Assembly (NCBI RefSeq): GCF_018982965.1
Contig: NZ_JACBYP010000023.1
Location: 1 to 64,000 of the forward strand
From: Streptomyces mayonensis
GTDB lineage: Bacteria > Actinomycetota > Actinomycetes > Streptomycetales > Streptomycetaceae
Direction of reading: 5' to 3'
Length of the DNA stretch: 64,000 nucleotides
Shown: one piece after another, positions 41,918-50,672 of the stretch
How the letters are laid out: each line of letters begins with the position of its first letter
Position numbering within the stretch: position 1 is the first letter of the stretch
Notes under the pieces: generated by a model
The model's database searches: none
Seen by the model: only the letters and a program-made list of their open reading frames with translations
What the model was told of the DNA's origin: nothing
Program-made: the position numbers and the translations under genes

Positions 41918-41991
41918 GTGTCTATGTTGACACTCGTCGATACGAGTGGCAAGCTCCGAGGTATCGACAGGCATCGAAACAAGGAGTCGTC
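41918..41991. promoter_or_regulatory. Divergent promoter with ArsR operator candidate
   Basis: The inverted repeat CACTCGTCGATACGAGTG (41931-41948) lies in the 74-bp gap between arsR and the 56-residue gene, and a second half-site pair (GTATCGAC and GCATCGAA) follows at 41961-41977. A TTGACA hexamer overlaps the left end of the repeat (41927), so repressor binding would block it. AAGGAG precedes the GTG at 41992. Confidence 0.65.
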
Positions 41992-42162
41992 GTGACCACC
42001 GCCCTCCGTACCGTGCTTTCGGTGGCCCGGGCCCGCCGCACCGCCCGCCACCTGGCCGGCGTCAGCTTCTGCGACAGCTGCGCCCAGGTCAGCGACAGAG
42101 CCACCCGAGCGGCAGAACACCGCCAACACCACCAGCTGACCGCCCTCACCCACGCGCGCTGA
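41992..42162 (+). CDS. 56-residue protein with CxxC motif
   Basis: A short gene with an excellent start (AAGGAG, 6 bases, GTG). The product (MTTALRTVLSVARARRTARH, LAGVSFCDSCAQVSDRATRA) has one CDSC motif between two basic helices and is probably real because it is first in an arsenic-regulated operon with the two following genes. It could be a small thiol or arsenite-binding protein. Function not known. Confidence 0.6.
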   Translation: MTTALRTVLSVARARRTARHLAGVSFCDSCAQVSDRATRAAEHRQHHQLTALTHAR

Positions 42163-42193
42163 CCCCCTTCGCCCCTCAAGGAGACCGAGCATC

Positions 42194-43588
42194 ATGAGCA
42201 CCCAGCAGCTCCCCGTCGTCGTCATCGGAGCCGGCCCCACGGGCCTGGCCGCTGCCGCCCACCTCGTCGAGCGCGGCATCGAGCCTCTGGTCCTGGAAGC
42301 GGGACCAGCCGCCGCCTCCGCGGTGCGCGAGTGGAGCCACGTGCGCCTGTTCTCCACCTGGGGCGAGGTCGTCGACCCGGCCGCCGAGAAGCTCCTCGCC
42401 CCCACCGGCTGGATGCGACCCGACCCGGCCGCCTACCCCTCCGGAGGCGACTGGGCCGACCTCTACCTGCAGCCGCTCGCCGACGTCCTCGGCGACCGCG
42501 TCCGCGCCGGTGCGACTGTCACCGGTGTCTCCCGGGCAGGCCGGGACCGCATCGTCGACGCCGACCGGGAGCAGCAGCCGTTCGTCGTGCACATCACCTA
42601 CGCCGACGGCCGTGAGGAGCGCGCCTTCGCCCGCGCGGTCATCGATGCCTCCGGCACCTGGGTCACGCCGTCCCCGGTCGGCGGCAGCGGCCTGCCCGCC
42701 CTCGGCGAGAAGGCCGCCGCGGACCGGATCGCCTACCGCGTCCCGGACCTGAAGGACCCCGCCGTCCGCGCCCGGTACGCGGGCAAGCGCACCGCCGTCA
42801 TCGGCTCCGGTGCCTCCGCCTTCACCGCGCTCGCCTACCTGGCCGACCTCGCCAAGTCCGACGGCGGTGAGGGCACGAAGGGGGTGTGGATCCTGCGCCG
42901 GGGCATCTCGGGTTCCACCTTCGGTGGCGGCGAGGCTGACCAGCTCCCGGCGCGTGGCGCGCTCGGGTTGGCGGCGAAGGCCGCCGTCGACGAAGGCCAC
43001 GCGGACGCGGTCACGGGCTTTCGTACCGAGGCGATCGAGCGCGACGCCAACGACCGCCTGGTCCTGGCCGGCGAGGACGGACGCCGCCTGGACCCGGTCG
43101 ACGAGGTCATCGTCCTGACCGGCTTCCGCCCCGACCTGTCCTTCCTCGACGAGCTGCGCCTGGGCCTCGACGAACGCCTCCAGGCGCCCGTCGAACTGGC
43201 TCCGCTGATCGACCCCAACCAGCACTCCTGCGGCACCGTCTACCCGCACGGCCACCGCGAGCTCTCCCACCCCGAGCAGGGCGTCTACCTGGTCGGCATG
43301 AAGTCCTACGGCCGCGCCCCAACATTCCTCGCCATGACCGGATACGAGCAGGTCCGCTCCGTCGCCGCCGCAATCGCCGGCGACCTCGCCTCCGCCGACC
43401 GCGTCGAACTCACCCTCCCGGAGACCGGAGTCTGCGGCGGCGCCGGCCTCTTCGACGCCCCCGACGCCCAGGAAGCCGACGGCGGCGGCTGCTGCGCGCC
43501 CGCGCCGCAGCTCGTCCAGCTCGGCGCCCCCGCCACGGTCGGGGCCGCTTCCGAGCAGGCCCCGGCAGGCGGCTGCTGCGGCTCGTGA
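42194..43588 (+). CDS. FAD-dependent oxidoreductase with C-terminal Cys pairs
   Basis: A 464-residue flavoprotein. FAD motif VVVIGAGPTGLAAAAHLVER, then VREWSHVRLFSTWGEVVDPA, NADPH-type motif TAVIGSGASAFTALAYLADL and the late VLTGFRPDLSFLDEL. The C-terminal 60 residues contain VCGGAG, GGGCCAPAP and a terminal GGCCGS, vicinal cysteine pairs able to bind trivalent arsenic. It is coupled to an MFS transporter gene (GTGA), a pairing seen in actinobacterial arsenic islands; oxidation or delivery of an arsenic compound to that transporter is an inference. Confidence 0.75.
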   Translation: MSTQQLPVVVIGAGPTGLAAAAHLVERGIEPLVLEAGPAAASAVREWSHVRLFSTWGEVVDPAAEKLLAPTGWMRPDPAAYPSGGDWADLYLQPLADVLGDRVRAGATVTGVSRAGRDRIVDADREQQPFVVHITYADGREERAFARAVIDASGTWVTPSPVGGSGLPALGEKAAADRIAYRVPDLKDPAVRARYAGKRTAVIGSGASAFTALAYLADLAKSDGGEGTKGVWILRRGISGSTFGGGEADQLPARGALGLAAKAAVDEGHADAVTGFRTEAIERDANDRLVLAGEDGRRLDPVDEVIVLTGFRPDLSFLDELRLGLDERLQAPVELAPLIDPNQHSCGTVYPHGHRELSHPEQGVYLVGMKSYGRAPTFLAMTGYEQVRSVAAAIAGDLASADRVELTLPETGVCGGAGLFDAPDAQEADGGGCCAPAPQLVQLGAPATVGAASEQAPAGGCCGS

Positions 43589-44841
43589 CCGACCTGAACA
43601 CCCGCGACGGCGGGGTCGCGACCGGAACAGGAGACCGGTCGCGACCCCGCGCCGCCCTGCCAGCCCTCTGCGCCACGCAGATCACCAGCTGGGGCATCGT
43701 CTACTACGCATTCCCCGTCCTCAACCCCCAGATCACCGCCGCGACCGGCTGGCCGACCGGAGCGACCACCGCGGCGTTCTCCCTCGCTCTCGTCGTCTCC
43801 GCCCTCGCCGGAATCCGCGTCGGGCGCATCCTCGACCGGCGCGGCCCCTGCACCGTCATGACCCTCGGCTCCGTGCTCGGCGTGGTCAGCCTGCTAATCG
43901 TGGCCGCAGCCCCCAACGTCCTGGTCTTCATCGCCGGTTGGACGCTGGCCGGACTCGCGATGGCGACCACCTTCTACCAGCCCGCGTTCGCCGCCCTCAC
44001 CCGCTGGTGGGCACCCGACCACGTGCGCGCCCTGACCGTCGTCACCCTCGCCGGCGGGCTTGCGTCCACCGTCTTCGCGCCCCTGACCGCAGCTCTCGCC
44101 GACCATCTGTCCTGGCGCCACACCTACCTCGTACTCGCCGGCATCCTCGCCGCCGTCACCATCCCCGCCCACGCCCTGGCCCTGCGCGCACCCTGGCCCG
44201 ACGCCCCAACGAGCCCCGCACACGGGTCCCCAGGCGCTGCCGAGATCGGACGCAGCCGACCGTTCCTCCTGCTCGCCGCCGCCTTCACTCTGTCCGGCTT
44301 CGCGATGTACGCCGTCGTCATCGCCCTCGTCCCGCTCCTCCTAGAACGCGGGTACACCACCAGCCAAGCGGCCTGGGCCCTCGGCATCGGCGGCGCTGGG
44401 CAGACCCTCGGCCGCACCCTGTACGCCACCCTCGCGCATCGCACCGCCGCAACAGCCCGCACAACGATCCTGATCGCGCTCGGCGCACTGACCACCGCCG
44501 CATTCGCCGCCGTCCCCGGCCCGTACGCCCTACTCATCGCCGTCTCAGTCGTTGCCGGCATGGTCCGCGGCAACCTCACCCTCCTCCAAGCCACCGCCAT
44601 CACCGACCGATGGGGCACCACCCACTACGGCCGCCTCTCCGGACTCCTGGCGGCACCGGCAACCACCGCGGCAGCCCTTGCGCCATTCGCCGGCGCCGCA
44701 TTGGCCGTGTCCCTAGGCGGCTACGGACCGCTCTTCATCCTCCTGGCCACCGTCTCCGTGGCCGCCGCACTCATCGCACCGTGGACCGCCGATGCGTCCA
44801 ACCGCTCTGACTGCCGAGTCATCCCTGTCAAGCACAGATGA
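43585..44841 (+). CDS. MFS transporter of arsenic element
   Basis: A 418-residue transporter with 12 helices. CATQITSWGIVYYAFPVLNP, FSLALVVSALAGIRVGRILD, RRGPCTVMTLGSVLGV and AGLAMATTFYQPAFAALTRW are typical for the MFS branch found in ars operons (ArsJ/ArsK-like neighbours). GTG at 43585 overlaps the preceding stop. It ends 90 bp from the right end of the element. Probably exports an arsenic species made by the adjacent oxidoreductase. Confidence 0.8.
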   Translation: MTDLNTRDGGVATGTGDRSRPRAALPALCATQITSWGIVYYAFPVLNPQITAATGWPTGATTAAFSLALVVSALAGIRVGRILDRRGPCTVMTLGSVLGVVSLLIVAAAPNVLVFIAGWTLAGLAMATTFYQPAFAALTRWWAPDHVRALTVVTLAGGLASTVFAPLTAALADHLSWRHTYLVLAGILAAVTIPAHALALRAPWPDAPTSPAHGSPGAAEIGRSRPFLLLAAAFTLSGFAMYAVVIALVPLLLERGYTTSQAAWALGIGGAGQTLGRTLYATLAHRTAATARTTILIALGALTTAAFAAVPGPYALLIAVSVVAGMVRGNLTLLQATAITDRWGTTHYGRLSGLLAAPATTAAALAPFAGAALAVSLGGYGPLFILLATVSVAAALIAPWTADASNRSDCRVIPVKHR

Positions 44842-44932
44842 ACCCGCCTTGGTGCCCGGCCTCAACTGGGTAATGCCGCGCGGGTTCAGCGATCGCATCC
44901 TCCAGGAATCCACGAACCCGTCTGCCTCCGTG

Positions 44933-45469
44933 TGGGACGTCCCGGCGCTTCCGACGGGGGACGTGCGTGCGCGTCCGTACGAGGAGAGGCGGGCGATGAT
45001 GCTGGACGTCCTGGGGGGGGGGCTCCCGTCGCCTTCGCCGATTCAGGCCGTGTCGGCGACGGACGACGTCGAGGTGGCGCGGGTCTGGTACGACACGCTT
45101 GTCGCCTCGGGCGTCGAGGGTGTGGTCGCGAAGCTGGGGAGCGCCCCCTATCAGGCAGGCCGGTCGTCGTCGTGGAAGAAGGTCGGACACGCGGAGACGA
45201 TCGACGCGGAGGTGGTGGGGTTCACGGGGGCGGCGGGTCGACCGCGGGCGCTGGCGGTGCGGTTGCCTGACGGCCGTGTTGCGTTGTCTCAGCGGCTCGG
45301 GGCGCAGCTGGCCGCGCAGGTCGCGGCGGCGCTTGTGGCCGTTGCCCCGGCCGCACGAGGTCGGGCGGCCGGGGGCGAGTCGTTCACGGCGGCGGAGCCC
45401 GGACTGCTCGTCGAGGTGCTGGCGGGGACGACGAGGCATGCCGTGGTCACCGTGACGCGCGTGCGGTGA
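44933..45469 (+). pseudogene. ATP-dependent DNA ligase, 3' fragment
   Basis: The frame continues the ligase from the 5' fragment at 30633: WDVPALPTGDVRARPYEERR, IQAVSATDDVEVARVWYDTL, motif IV GVEGVVAK, motif V SSWKKVGHAETIDAEVVGF, and the OB-domain end LLVEVLAGTTRHAVVTVTRV. Sequence upstream in the same frame (before 44930) belongs to the element. Joining the two parts at LLI and WDV gives a continuous enzyme of about 290 residues, so the gene was intact before insertion. Confidence 0.85.
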
Positions 45470-45631
45470 GCTGCCGCGGACGAATCAGGAGAAATGGCCG
45501 GCTTTCAGCTTGGCGAAGGACCGCGGGTCTCAGCGCACGAACTCCTCGCTTCGGCGTGGGCGTGGGCACGCAGTCCCTGAGCTGGGGCTCCGTTATCCAC
45601 GAACGATCGGAGACCTCGTTACGCTGCGGCG

Positions 45632-46314
45632 GTGACCGAGCCCTCCCCGCTGCCAGGCGACCCCTCCGAGCTGCACCTGCGCATCTCCTACGACGACGGA
45701 CTCTGGGACACTCCCCAGGCTGACACGCTGGAGTGCTGGGATGTGGCCATCCTGCACCGCCGACGCGCCCATGGTGAACATCACGAGCCGGTCAGCTCCA
45801 GCGGTTGTGCGACTGCTGACTGTCCCTCGTGCACGGTCGAGGACGTAGTCGTCGGCTCCATGACGTTCTACCGGGTGCACCTCGATCGAGGCCGCAACGC
45901 CTACTGGCCCATGGAGGAGGAGTCGGAGGAACTGTACGAGACTGCGTGACGCTGGATCCGCCATGGCGCGGGCACGGCCTGGCGGCCGTGCTTGCCTGCG
46001 AGGTGATCACCCGGCTCATGGCCGGCTGCCGGGCCGTCGCCTGTTCGCCCGGCATCACCGATCTCAGCAGCCATCGGCTGACGGCCAGAGCCGAGTGGGA
46101 CCGCGTGAACGCCAAAATTGCCCAGGGGTGGGAGAGCCTGGGTTTCCGTCCCTACCGAGACAATGTCTTTCTTCTGTCTCCCGCCTCGCAGGACCTTGAG
46201 GAGCAGCGCGGCGCCCTTCGCCAGCATCTTGCCGACCTTGGGGGGCTCTGGCGGACCGATGCTTCGCGATCCGTCTCGCTGTCGGAGGAGACAGGCTCGG
46301 CAGAGAGCCTGTGA
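45632..46314 (+). pseudogene. GNAT-type acetyltransferase remnant
   Basis: An N-terminal part from GTG at 45632 (ELHLRISYDDGLWDTPQADT, SMTFYRVHLDRGRN) stops at 45949. The C-terminal part continues in another frame: VTLDPPWRGHGLAAVLACEV, AGCRAVACSPGITDL, AKIAQGWESLGFRPYRDNVF. The RGHGLA stretch is the acetyl-CoA loop of GNAT enzymes. Family members known to me have 20-30 more residues between the two parts, so a small deletion with loss of frame is likely rather than a single-base error. Confidence 0.65.
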
Positions 46315-46390
46315 AGCCCCGAGGAGGGCGGTGTCCCTCCTTGGGCTGGTGACGCTTGGGGAACCAGTAGCAAAGTCATCGTGGGATACC

Positions 46391-46455
46391 TGTCCCGACT
46401 CGGGACGGATCCGATGTCCCGAGTCGGGACACGCCGCGTGTCCCGACTCGGGACA
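46391..46455. repeat. Triple palindrome array, second locus
   Basis: Three copies of TGTCCCGA(G/C)TCGGGACA begin at 46391, 46415 and 46439, exactly 24 bp apart, the same copy number, period and order of G/C centres as the array in the ParB-like gene (in reverse order). Here it is not within an evident gene: it follows the acetyltransferase remnant and precedes a DUF317 gene. The stretch 46315-46670 holds no other feature that I can support. Confidence 0.9.
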
Positions 46456-46670
46456 AGGTCGCCGGCGGGCTGTACGGCGTAGTCCCCACGCGGGAGTGCG
46501 CCGGGGCAGCTGGCGTTAGGGCCACGGAATCTGAGATGCCACAGCTGTTGACGGACGGCAGTTCGCCGGGGGCAGACAGGAATGATCGGGGAAAGACTGG
46601 CCAACGGGCGCGAGGGCATGTCAACGTAGACGACCTTGCAAGAAACCCCAGGTCAGAGAGGTGATTGCTC

Positions 46671-47024
46671 GTGACCGTAGCCCCTGCGGGCCCCGGTTTC
46701 TCCACCACCGTGGAAGCCCTGAGACTGCGGGAGTGGCAGCTCGGCCCTGGTCAGCCGACTCTGGTCATGGACCAGTTCTCCGCCGAGGACTTCCATCTGA
46801 TCGTCGATGATCGCGCTGACGTGCACGTCAGCTCCAAGGACGGCCGGTTCTACCTCGGCTGGTTCCCGCTCGGCCGACCCGGCACGGACGGCGAGGGGTG
46901 GAAGATTGCTGTCACCGGCACCGCCCAGGTCCGCGGCTACCACCTGTCGTTCGACACCGAGACGCCGGCCGACATCGTCGCCGCCGCCGTGGCGAGGGTG
47001 CTGGAGACCTCACGCCGTCTCTGA
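46671..47024 (+). CDS. DUF317 family protein (single domain)
   Basis: A 117-residue protein with one DUF317 unit: EDFHLIVDDRADVHVSSKDG, RFYLGWFPLGRPGTDGEGWK, YHLSFDTETPADIVAAAVAR. GTG at 46671 is chosen for its spacing to GAGAGG; TTG at 46665 is possible. First gene of a short three-gene group that resembles the one at 23-25 kb. Confidence 0.7.
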   Translation: MTVAPAGPGFSTTVEALRLREWQLGPGQPTLVMDQFSAEDFHLIVDDRADVHVSSKDGRFYLGWFPLGRPGTDGEGWKIAVTGTAQVRGYHLSFDTETPADIVAAAVARVLETSRRL

Positions 47025-47129
47025 CAGCGCGGCCACCGATACATGGCGCCCGCCCTGTGAGCGCTGGCGGTGCCGTAGGCCGGTCCGGCTTCACCGCCCC
47101 TGTTTCCCCCGAGCCCTAGGAGGCTGTTC

Positions 47130-47420
47130 GTGACGTCCTCGGAGATGACCGTCGGCGATCTCATCGATCGGTTGTCCGGCTGCGACCGGAGTGCTCCGGT
47201 CCGTCAGGCCATGAACCCGTTCTTCCCGATGGCGCATCGCTTGGCGCAGGTCCTGCAGTCGGTCGATGAGACCGGCCGGACCGTTGTCTACCTCGCCGAA
47301 GGAGCCGAGCCGGACGCACAGCTTGGCCACCTTCTGCCGGAGGTTGCCATCGCCCTGACCTGGCAGGGCCCCGTCCAGGCGCCCCCGCGCCGCCCTCGCC
47401 GCCGCGCCGGCGGCAACTAG
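47130..47420 (+). CDS. Small hypothetical protein in DUF317 group
   Basis: A 96-residue protein (EMTVGDLIDRLSGCDRSAPV, RQAMNPFFPMAHRLAQVLQS, HLLPEVAIALTWQGPVQAPP) from GTG at 47130, with TAGGAGG upstream. The first 50 residues are helical, and the end is basic. Unrecognised. It lies between the two DUF317 genes in the same direction. Confidence 0.6.
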   Translation: MTSSEMTVGDLIDRLSGCDRSAPVRQAMNPFFPMAHRLAQVLQSVDETGRTVVYLAEGAEPDAQLGHLLPEVAIALTWQGPVQAPPRRPRRRAGGN

Positions 47421-47435
47421 ACCCGCACCGAGTCA

Positions 47436-48257
47436 TTGGAGGCGCCTCTGTACCCCGACCTTCCGCCCGACCCGTCCGCCCCGCGCGGCGGCCAACCTGC
47501 TTTCTGGGTCGGTCCCCGGCACTTGGCCGGCGACGATGGACGCCTCTACGACGTCGTCGCCGACGCGCTCGCCGGCCTGGGCTGGACGAGCCTGACGATC
47601 GTCCGCGGACGGCACGAGCCGGACGAGGAACCGGAGGACCGCCAGGTCCTGCGCAGCACCGTCCTCCACATCAGCCCCGACGCCTTGCGCTGGGCCCAGT
47701 GGGCGCTGCCGGACGAACCGTTCCATCTGGGTGGGCTGCCGATCGCCTGGCAGATCTCCGCCCGAGCCGAGGCGAGCAGCCCGCTCGCCCAGTGGTCGGC
47801 CTACTTCACCCGTGACGTCCCCGGCGAGGCGGTGGTCGACTTCCTCGTCGCGCTCGACGCAGGCAATCAGCCTGCCTCGGTGCTCGCGAGGCCCGAGCTG
47901 GTCCTTGACGCTGTCGCCGCCCACGGCTGGTTCCGCGACATCGACCAGCCCGAGGCGGTGGCGACGGATCCGACCTTCACCTCGCACATCAGCCTGGGGG
48001 AGGTGCCGCCCCTCATCCAGGACGGCGACCCACGGGCCGTGTCCGCCGAGGACGACGAGACGGGACCGCCCGGATGGCAGGCGTGGGCCGAGCCCGTGCT
48101 CGGCGCCCCGCTTCTGTGGGTGGCCTCGTTCGCCGCCAGCGTCCCGCACGATCTCGTTGCCGCCTTCGCGGCCTCCCTCAGCTCGACCGCACCGGTCCTG
48201 CGGCGGGTCCTGCCCGAGGCCACCCAGGAGCGCCTCCTGCGCGCGCCAGCCATCTAA
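47436..48257 (+). CDS. DUF317 family protein (two domain copies)
   Basis: A 273-residue protein with two DUF317 units: PAFWVGPRHLAGDDGRLYDV to AYFTRDVPGEAVVDFLVALD, then VLDAVAAHGWFRDIDQPEAV to ASVPHDLVAAFAASLSSTAP. The given TTG at 47436 is followed immediately by GGAGG, so the ribosome may instead start at a CTG at 47448 that has the correct spacing to that GGAGG; the family start (YPDLPPDP) is compatible with either. Confidence 0.7.
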   Translation: MEAPLYPDLPPDPSAPRGGQPAFWVGPRHLAGDDGRLYDVVADALAGLGWTSLTIVRGRHEPDEEPEDRQVLRSTVLHISPDALRWAQWALPDEPFHLGGLPIAWQISARAEASSPLAQWSAYFTRDVPGEAVVDFLVALDAGNQPASVLARPELVLDAVAAHGWFRDIDQPEAVATDPTFTSHISLGEVPPLIQDGDPRAVSAEDDETGPPGWQAWAEPVLGAPLLWVASFAASVPHDLVAAFAASLSSTAPVLRRVLPEATQERLLRAPAI

Positions 48258-48374
48258 CGTCCTGCGCACCTCTCGACGACCGCCAGTCCGGCATCCTCCA
48301 GTTGGGGGCGCCGGACTTTCCTATTTCCCGGGGGAAGTGGCCGACGGGTTGTCCATGCGCAGCCCCGTAACGCG

Positions 48375-48410
48375 CTGCTGCCCCCGACCCGCGGTGGTCG
48401 GAGGCAGCTG
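48375..48410 (-). terminator. Hairpin terminator of lipoprotein gene
   Basis: GCTGCCCCCGACC pairs with GGTCGGAGGCAGC around CGCGGT, 20-50 bp beyond the lipoprotein stop on its strand. It also faces the end of the plus-strand DUF317 group. Confidence 0.65.
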
Positions 48411-48427
48411 CGTGACGCGCGCGCAGG

Positions 48428-49120
48428 TCAGCTCGTGACTGTGGCCTTGGCGAGGGCCTTGTCGAGGTGGCGGTCGACGAGGGCCGGGGAGCCGGAGACG
48501 ACCAGTAGCAGGTTGCCGTCGCGGATCGCGGTCTGCTTGACCACGGTGCTCCGACCCCCGGCGATGAAGGTCAGGAGCAGGCTCCACCGCTTATCACCGC
48601 CGACGGTGGGTGCGGGCAGCTTCTGCGAGGTCACGTCGACCGGGGTGCCACCGGAGACGACCTGATAGGCCGGGCAGCCTGTCATGGCGTCGAAGATCCG
48701 GCCGATGCCGTCGGAGAGCTTCTTCACGCTGTCGCTGTACAGCTCCTCGGAGATCTCCGAGGAGCTGCCGCCGTAGGTGAAGTCCACCTTCGCCCTGTGC
48801 GGGAAGGCGAGCGTGCCGCCAGTTGCCGCGTCGCCGCCCAGCTCGCTCAAGGCCGGGCAGCCGATGACCTTGACGTCGTCGTGCTGGGCCGGACGCTCCG
48901 GCTTGGGAAGGTAGCCGCTGCCGAGGTCGCGCGGGTCGAGCAGGCGGGACTCGAGTGCGGCCGAGGAGAGCGCGGCCGGCTCCCGGGCGGCGTCGGTCGG
49001 CTTTCCCATACGAGAGGAGGAGGTCTGGTGCTCGGACCCGGTGGTGTCGGTGGAACAGGCGGGCACGGCGAGGAGGGCGGCGGTGATGCCAAGTGCGGTG
49101 GTGGCGACGCGAACGCGCAT
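48428..49120 (-). CDS. Secreted lipoprotein
   Basis: A 230-residue exported lipoprotein. The signal peptide (VATTALGITAALLAVPAC) ends in the lipobox AVPAC near residue 22. A Ser/Thr-rich linker follows, then a globular domain with two further cysteines (VIGCPALSELGG and MTGCPAYQVVSGGTPVDVTS) that could form a disulfide. The family resembles small secreted lipoproteins of Streptomyces with unknown ligand. It stands alone, with a terminator behind it. Confidence 0.75.
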   Translation of the reverse strand: MRVRVATTALGITAALLAVPACSTDTTGSEHQTSSSRMGKPTDAAREPAALSSAALESRLLDPRDLGSGYLPKPERPAQHDDVKVIGCPALSELGGDAATGGTLAFPHRAKVDFTYGGSSSEISEELYSDSVKKLSDGIGRIFDAMTGCPAYQVVSGGTPVDVTSQKLPAPTVGGDKRWSLLLTFIAGGRSTVVKQTAIRDGNLLLVVSGSPALVDRHLDKALAKATVTS

Positions 49121-49199
49121 GACGGAACTGACCCCTTGGTGCTAGGCGACGGGTGGTCAGTGCGGGCCCTCGGGCCCGGTGGGGTCGTGGGAGTGGTGG

Positions 49200-49688
49200 T
49201 CAGTGCCCGAGGTGGTGCAGGCAGTCCTCGAACGTGGCGTAAGTCGCATCCGCCGGTCCGCTGTTGCGGTTGTACCAGGCGGTGTCGATGCGCGTCTCCA
49301 ATTGCTGGTGTCCGGCCCTGCAGCGCAGCCAGATCTCACCGCGGGTGGAGAGGATGAGCCAGTCCCGGTATGCGCCGCACTCGGCGCAGGTGGCCATCTC
49401 ACCGTCGAGGACCAGGGGCTGCTTCCACGGCATCATCTTGCCTTCGACCTGGTCGTGGCTCGGCACCCGCAGTTCCGCCGGGAGGAAGTCGTCCACGATG
49501 GCCGCTGGCTCGGCGGACTGCGGCTTAGGCGCCGGCACTCCGATGCCGGGCGGGACCTGGCCCTGCATCCGCGCGTGCAGTTCGGCGAACTGTCGCTGAG
49601 CTTCGCTCGGTTCCTTGGCCCTGCGGCGTATCCGGTGAAACACCCTGGCGTCCTCCTCTACCTCGGCACCTCGTCCTGCGCGTTTCAT
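49200..49688 (-). CDS. Hypothetical protein with zinc-ribbon-like C-terminus
   Basis: A 162-residue protein. A charged helical N-terminus (EVEEDARVFHRIRRRAKEPS, EAQRQFAELHARMQG), then MATCAECGAYRDWLILSTRG followed by WLRCRAGH, a CxxC-x(n)-C-x-H arrangement like a zinc ribbon. ATG at 49688 is preferred to 49718 because the added residues are not convincing. Function unknown. Confidence 0.6.
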   Translation of the reverse strand: MKRAGRGAEVEEDARVFHRIRRRAKEPSEAQRQFAELHARMQGQVPPGIGVPAPKPQSAEPAAIVDDFLPAELRVPSHDQVEGKMMPWKQPLVLDGEMATCAECGAYRDWLILSTRGEIWLRCRAGHQQLETRIDTAWYNRNSGPADATYATFEDCLHHLGH

Positions 49689-49837
49689 GATCGTGCCCCA
49701 CGCCCTCGGCGGTTTCAATTCACAAAGTCCACAGTGACTTTCGGCAGGTCACAAGGGCATATCCCTGCATCCTCAAGGCAGCGTCGCTCGGGGCGAGGCG
49801 TTCAGAGTGAGGTGGGGGGCGTCTACCGTGGCATGCC

Positions 49838-50654
49838 ATGACTGTCCTTCTTGTCGGAGGCAGCGGGTTCCTGGGCACCGAGCTGGTCCGCCAGGCATCT
49901 GCCGCTGGGCATCGCGTCGCCGCGACCTTCGCGACCAGGCCGTGCGATGGTCCGGAGGCCACGTGGCACGAGGTGGACCTGCGAGACGGCAGTCGTGTCG
50001 AAGAGGTCGTTGCCTCGCTTGCCCCCTGCGTGGTCATCAACGCGAGCAGCGGCAGCGCCGACTGGGCCGTCACGGCCGAAGGCCCCGTCCGTCTGGCGAT
50101 GGCCGCGGTGAAGTACGACTGCCGCCTCGTTCACGTCAGCAGCGACGCCGTGTTCTCCGGCAGCCGAGTCCACTACGACGAGTCCTGTCTCCCCAGATCC
50201 AGTCACTCCGTACGGGGCAGCGAAGGCAGCGGCGGAGACGGGCATCCGGCTACTGGCTCCCGCCGCCGTCATCGCCCGTACCTCTCTGATCATCGGCGGC
50301 ATCCAGTCCGAGCATGTCCGCCTCGTGCACGACCTTGCGACCGGCTCCCGAACCGGTGCGCTGTTCACCGACGACGTCCGCTGTCCCGTGCATGTCGGGG
50401 ACCTCGCCGCTGCTCTGCTGGAGTTGGCCTTCACTGGCGCCTGCGGTGTACACCACCTTGCGGGTAGGGATGCCGTGAGTCGTCACGGCCTGGGTGTGCT
50501 GATCGCTCAGCGGGACGGGCTCGATGCTTCCCGGTTGCCGGAGGGCCTCCGCGTCGGCACATCGCTTTCCGGTGCACTCGACGTCCGCCTCGACAGCCGG
50601 GCGACCCAGGCGAAGCTGCGTACGAGAGTGCGCGGTGTCCACGAGTTCCTCTGA
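49838..50654 (+). pseudogene. NAD-dependent sugar epimerase/RmlD-like reductase, frameshifted
   Basis: A Rossmann-fold short-chain reductase: MTVLLVGGSGFLGTELVRQA (NAD motif GGSGFLG), VVASLAPCVVINASSGSADW, RLVHVSSDAVFSG. After HYDESC the frame is lost by one base (about 50188-50196, CTGTCTCCCC); the other frame continues with TPYGAAKAAAETGIRLLAPA (the catalytic YxxxK is YGAAK), SLIIGGIQSEHVRLVHDLAT, CPVHVGDLAAALLELAF to the stop at 50654. This is the plan of dTDP-4-dehydrorhamnose reductase relatives. Intact length would be about 271 residues. Confidence 0.75.
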
Positions 50655-50672
50655 GGCGCAGCCGCACCGGCC

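Larger units (their letters stand above)
30971..44932. mobile_element. 14-kb arsenic-resistance element inserted in ligase gene
   Basis: Boundaries come from the break of the ligase reading frame; their exact base is uncertain by a few nucleotides. The left end carries three consecutive genes for a tyrosine recombinase, a small HTH protein and a zinc-finger recombinase-like protein, a trio organised like Tn554-type transposons. The rest is an arsenic-detoxification cargo with three ArsR regulators. The ends are imperfect inverted repeats (left GGAGTGCGCGCGAGTTC near 30972; right, reversed, GGAGGCAGACGGGTTC; both continue to a GCGATCG about 45-50 bp in). No target duplication was seen, as expected for this transposon class. 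Confidence 0.8.
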
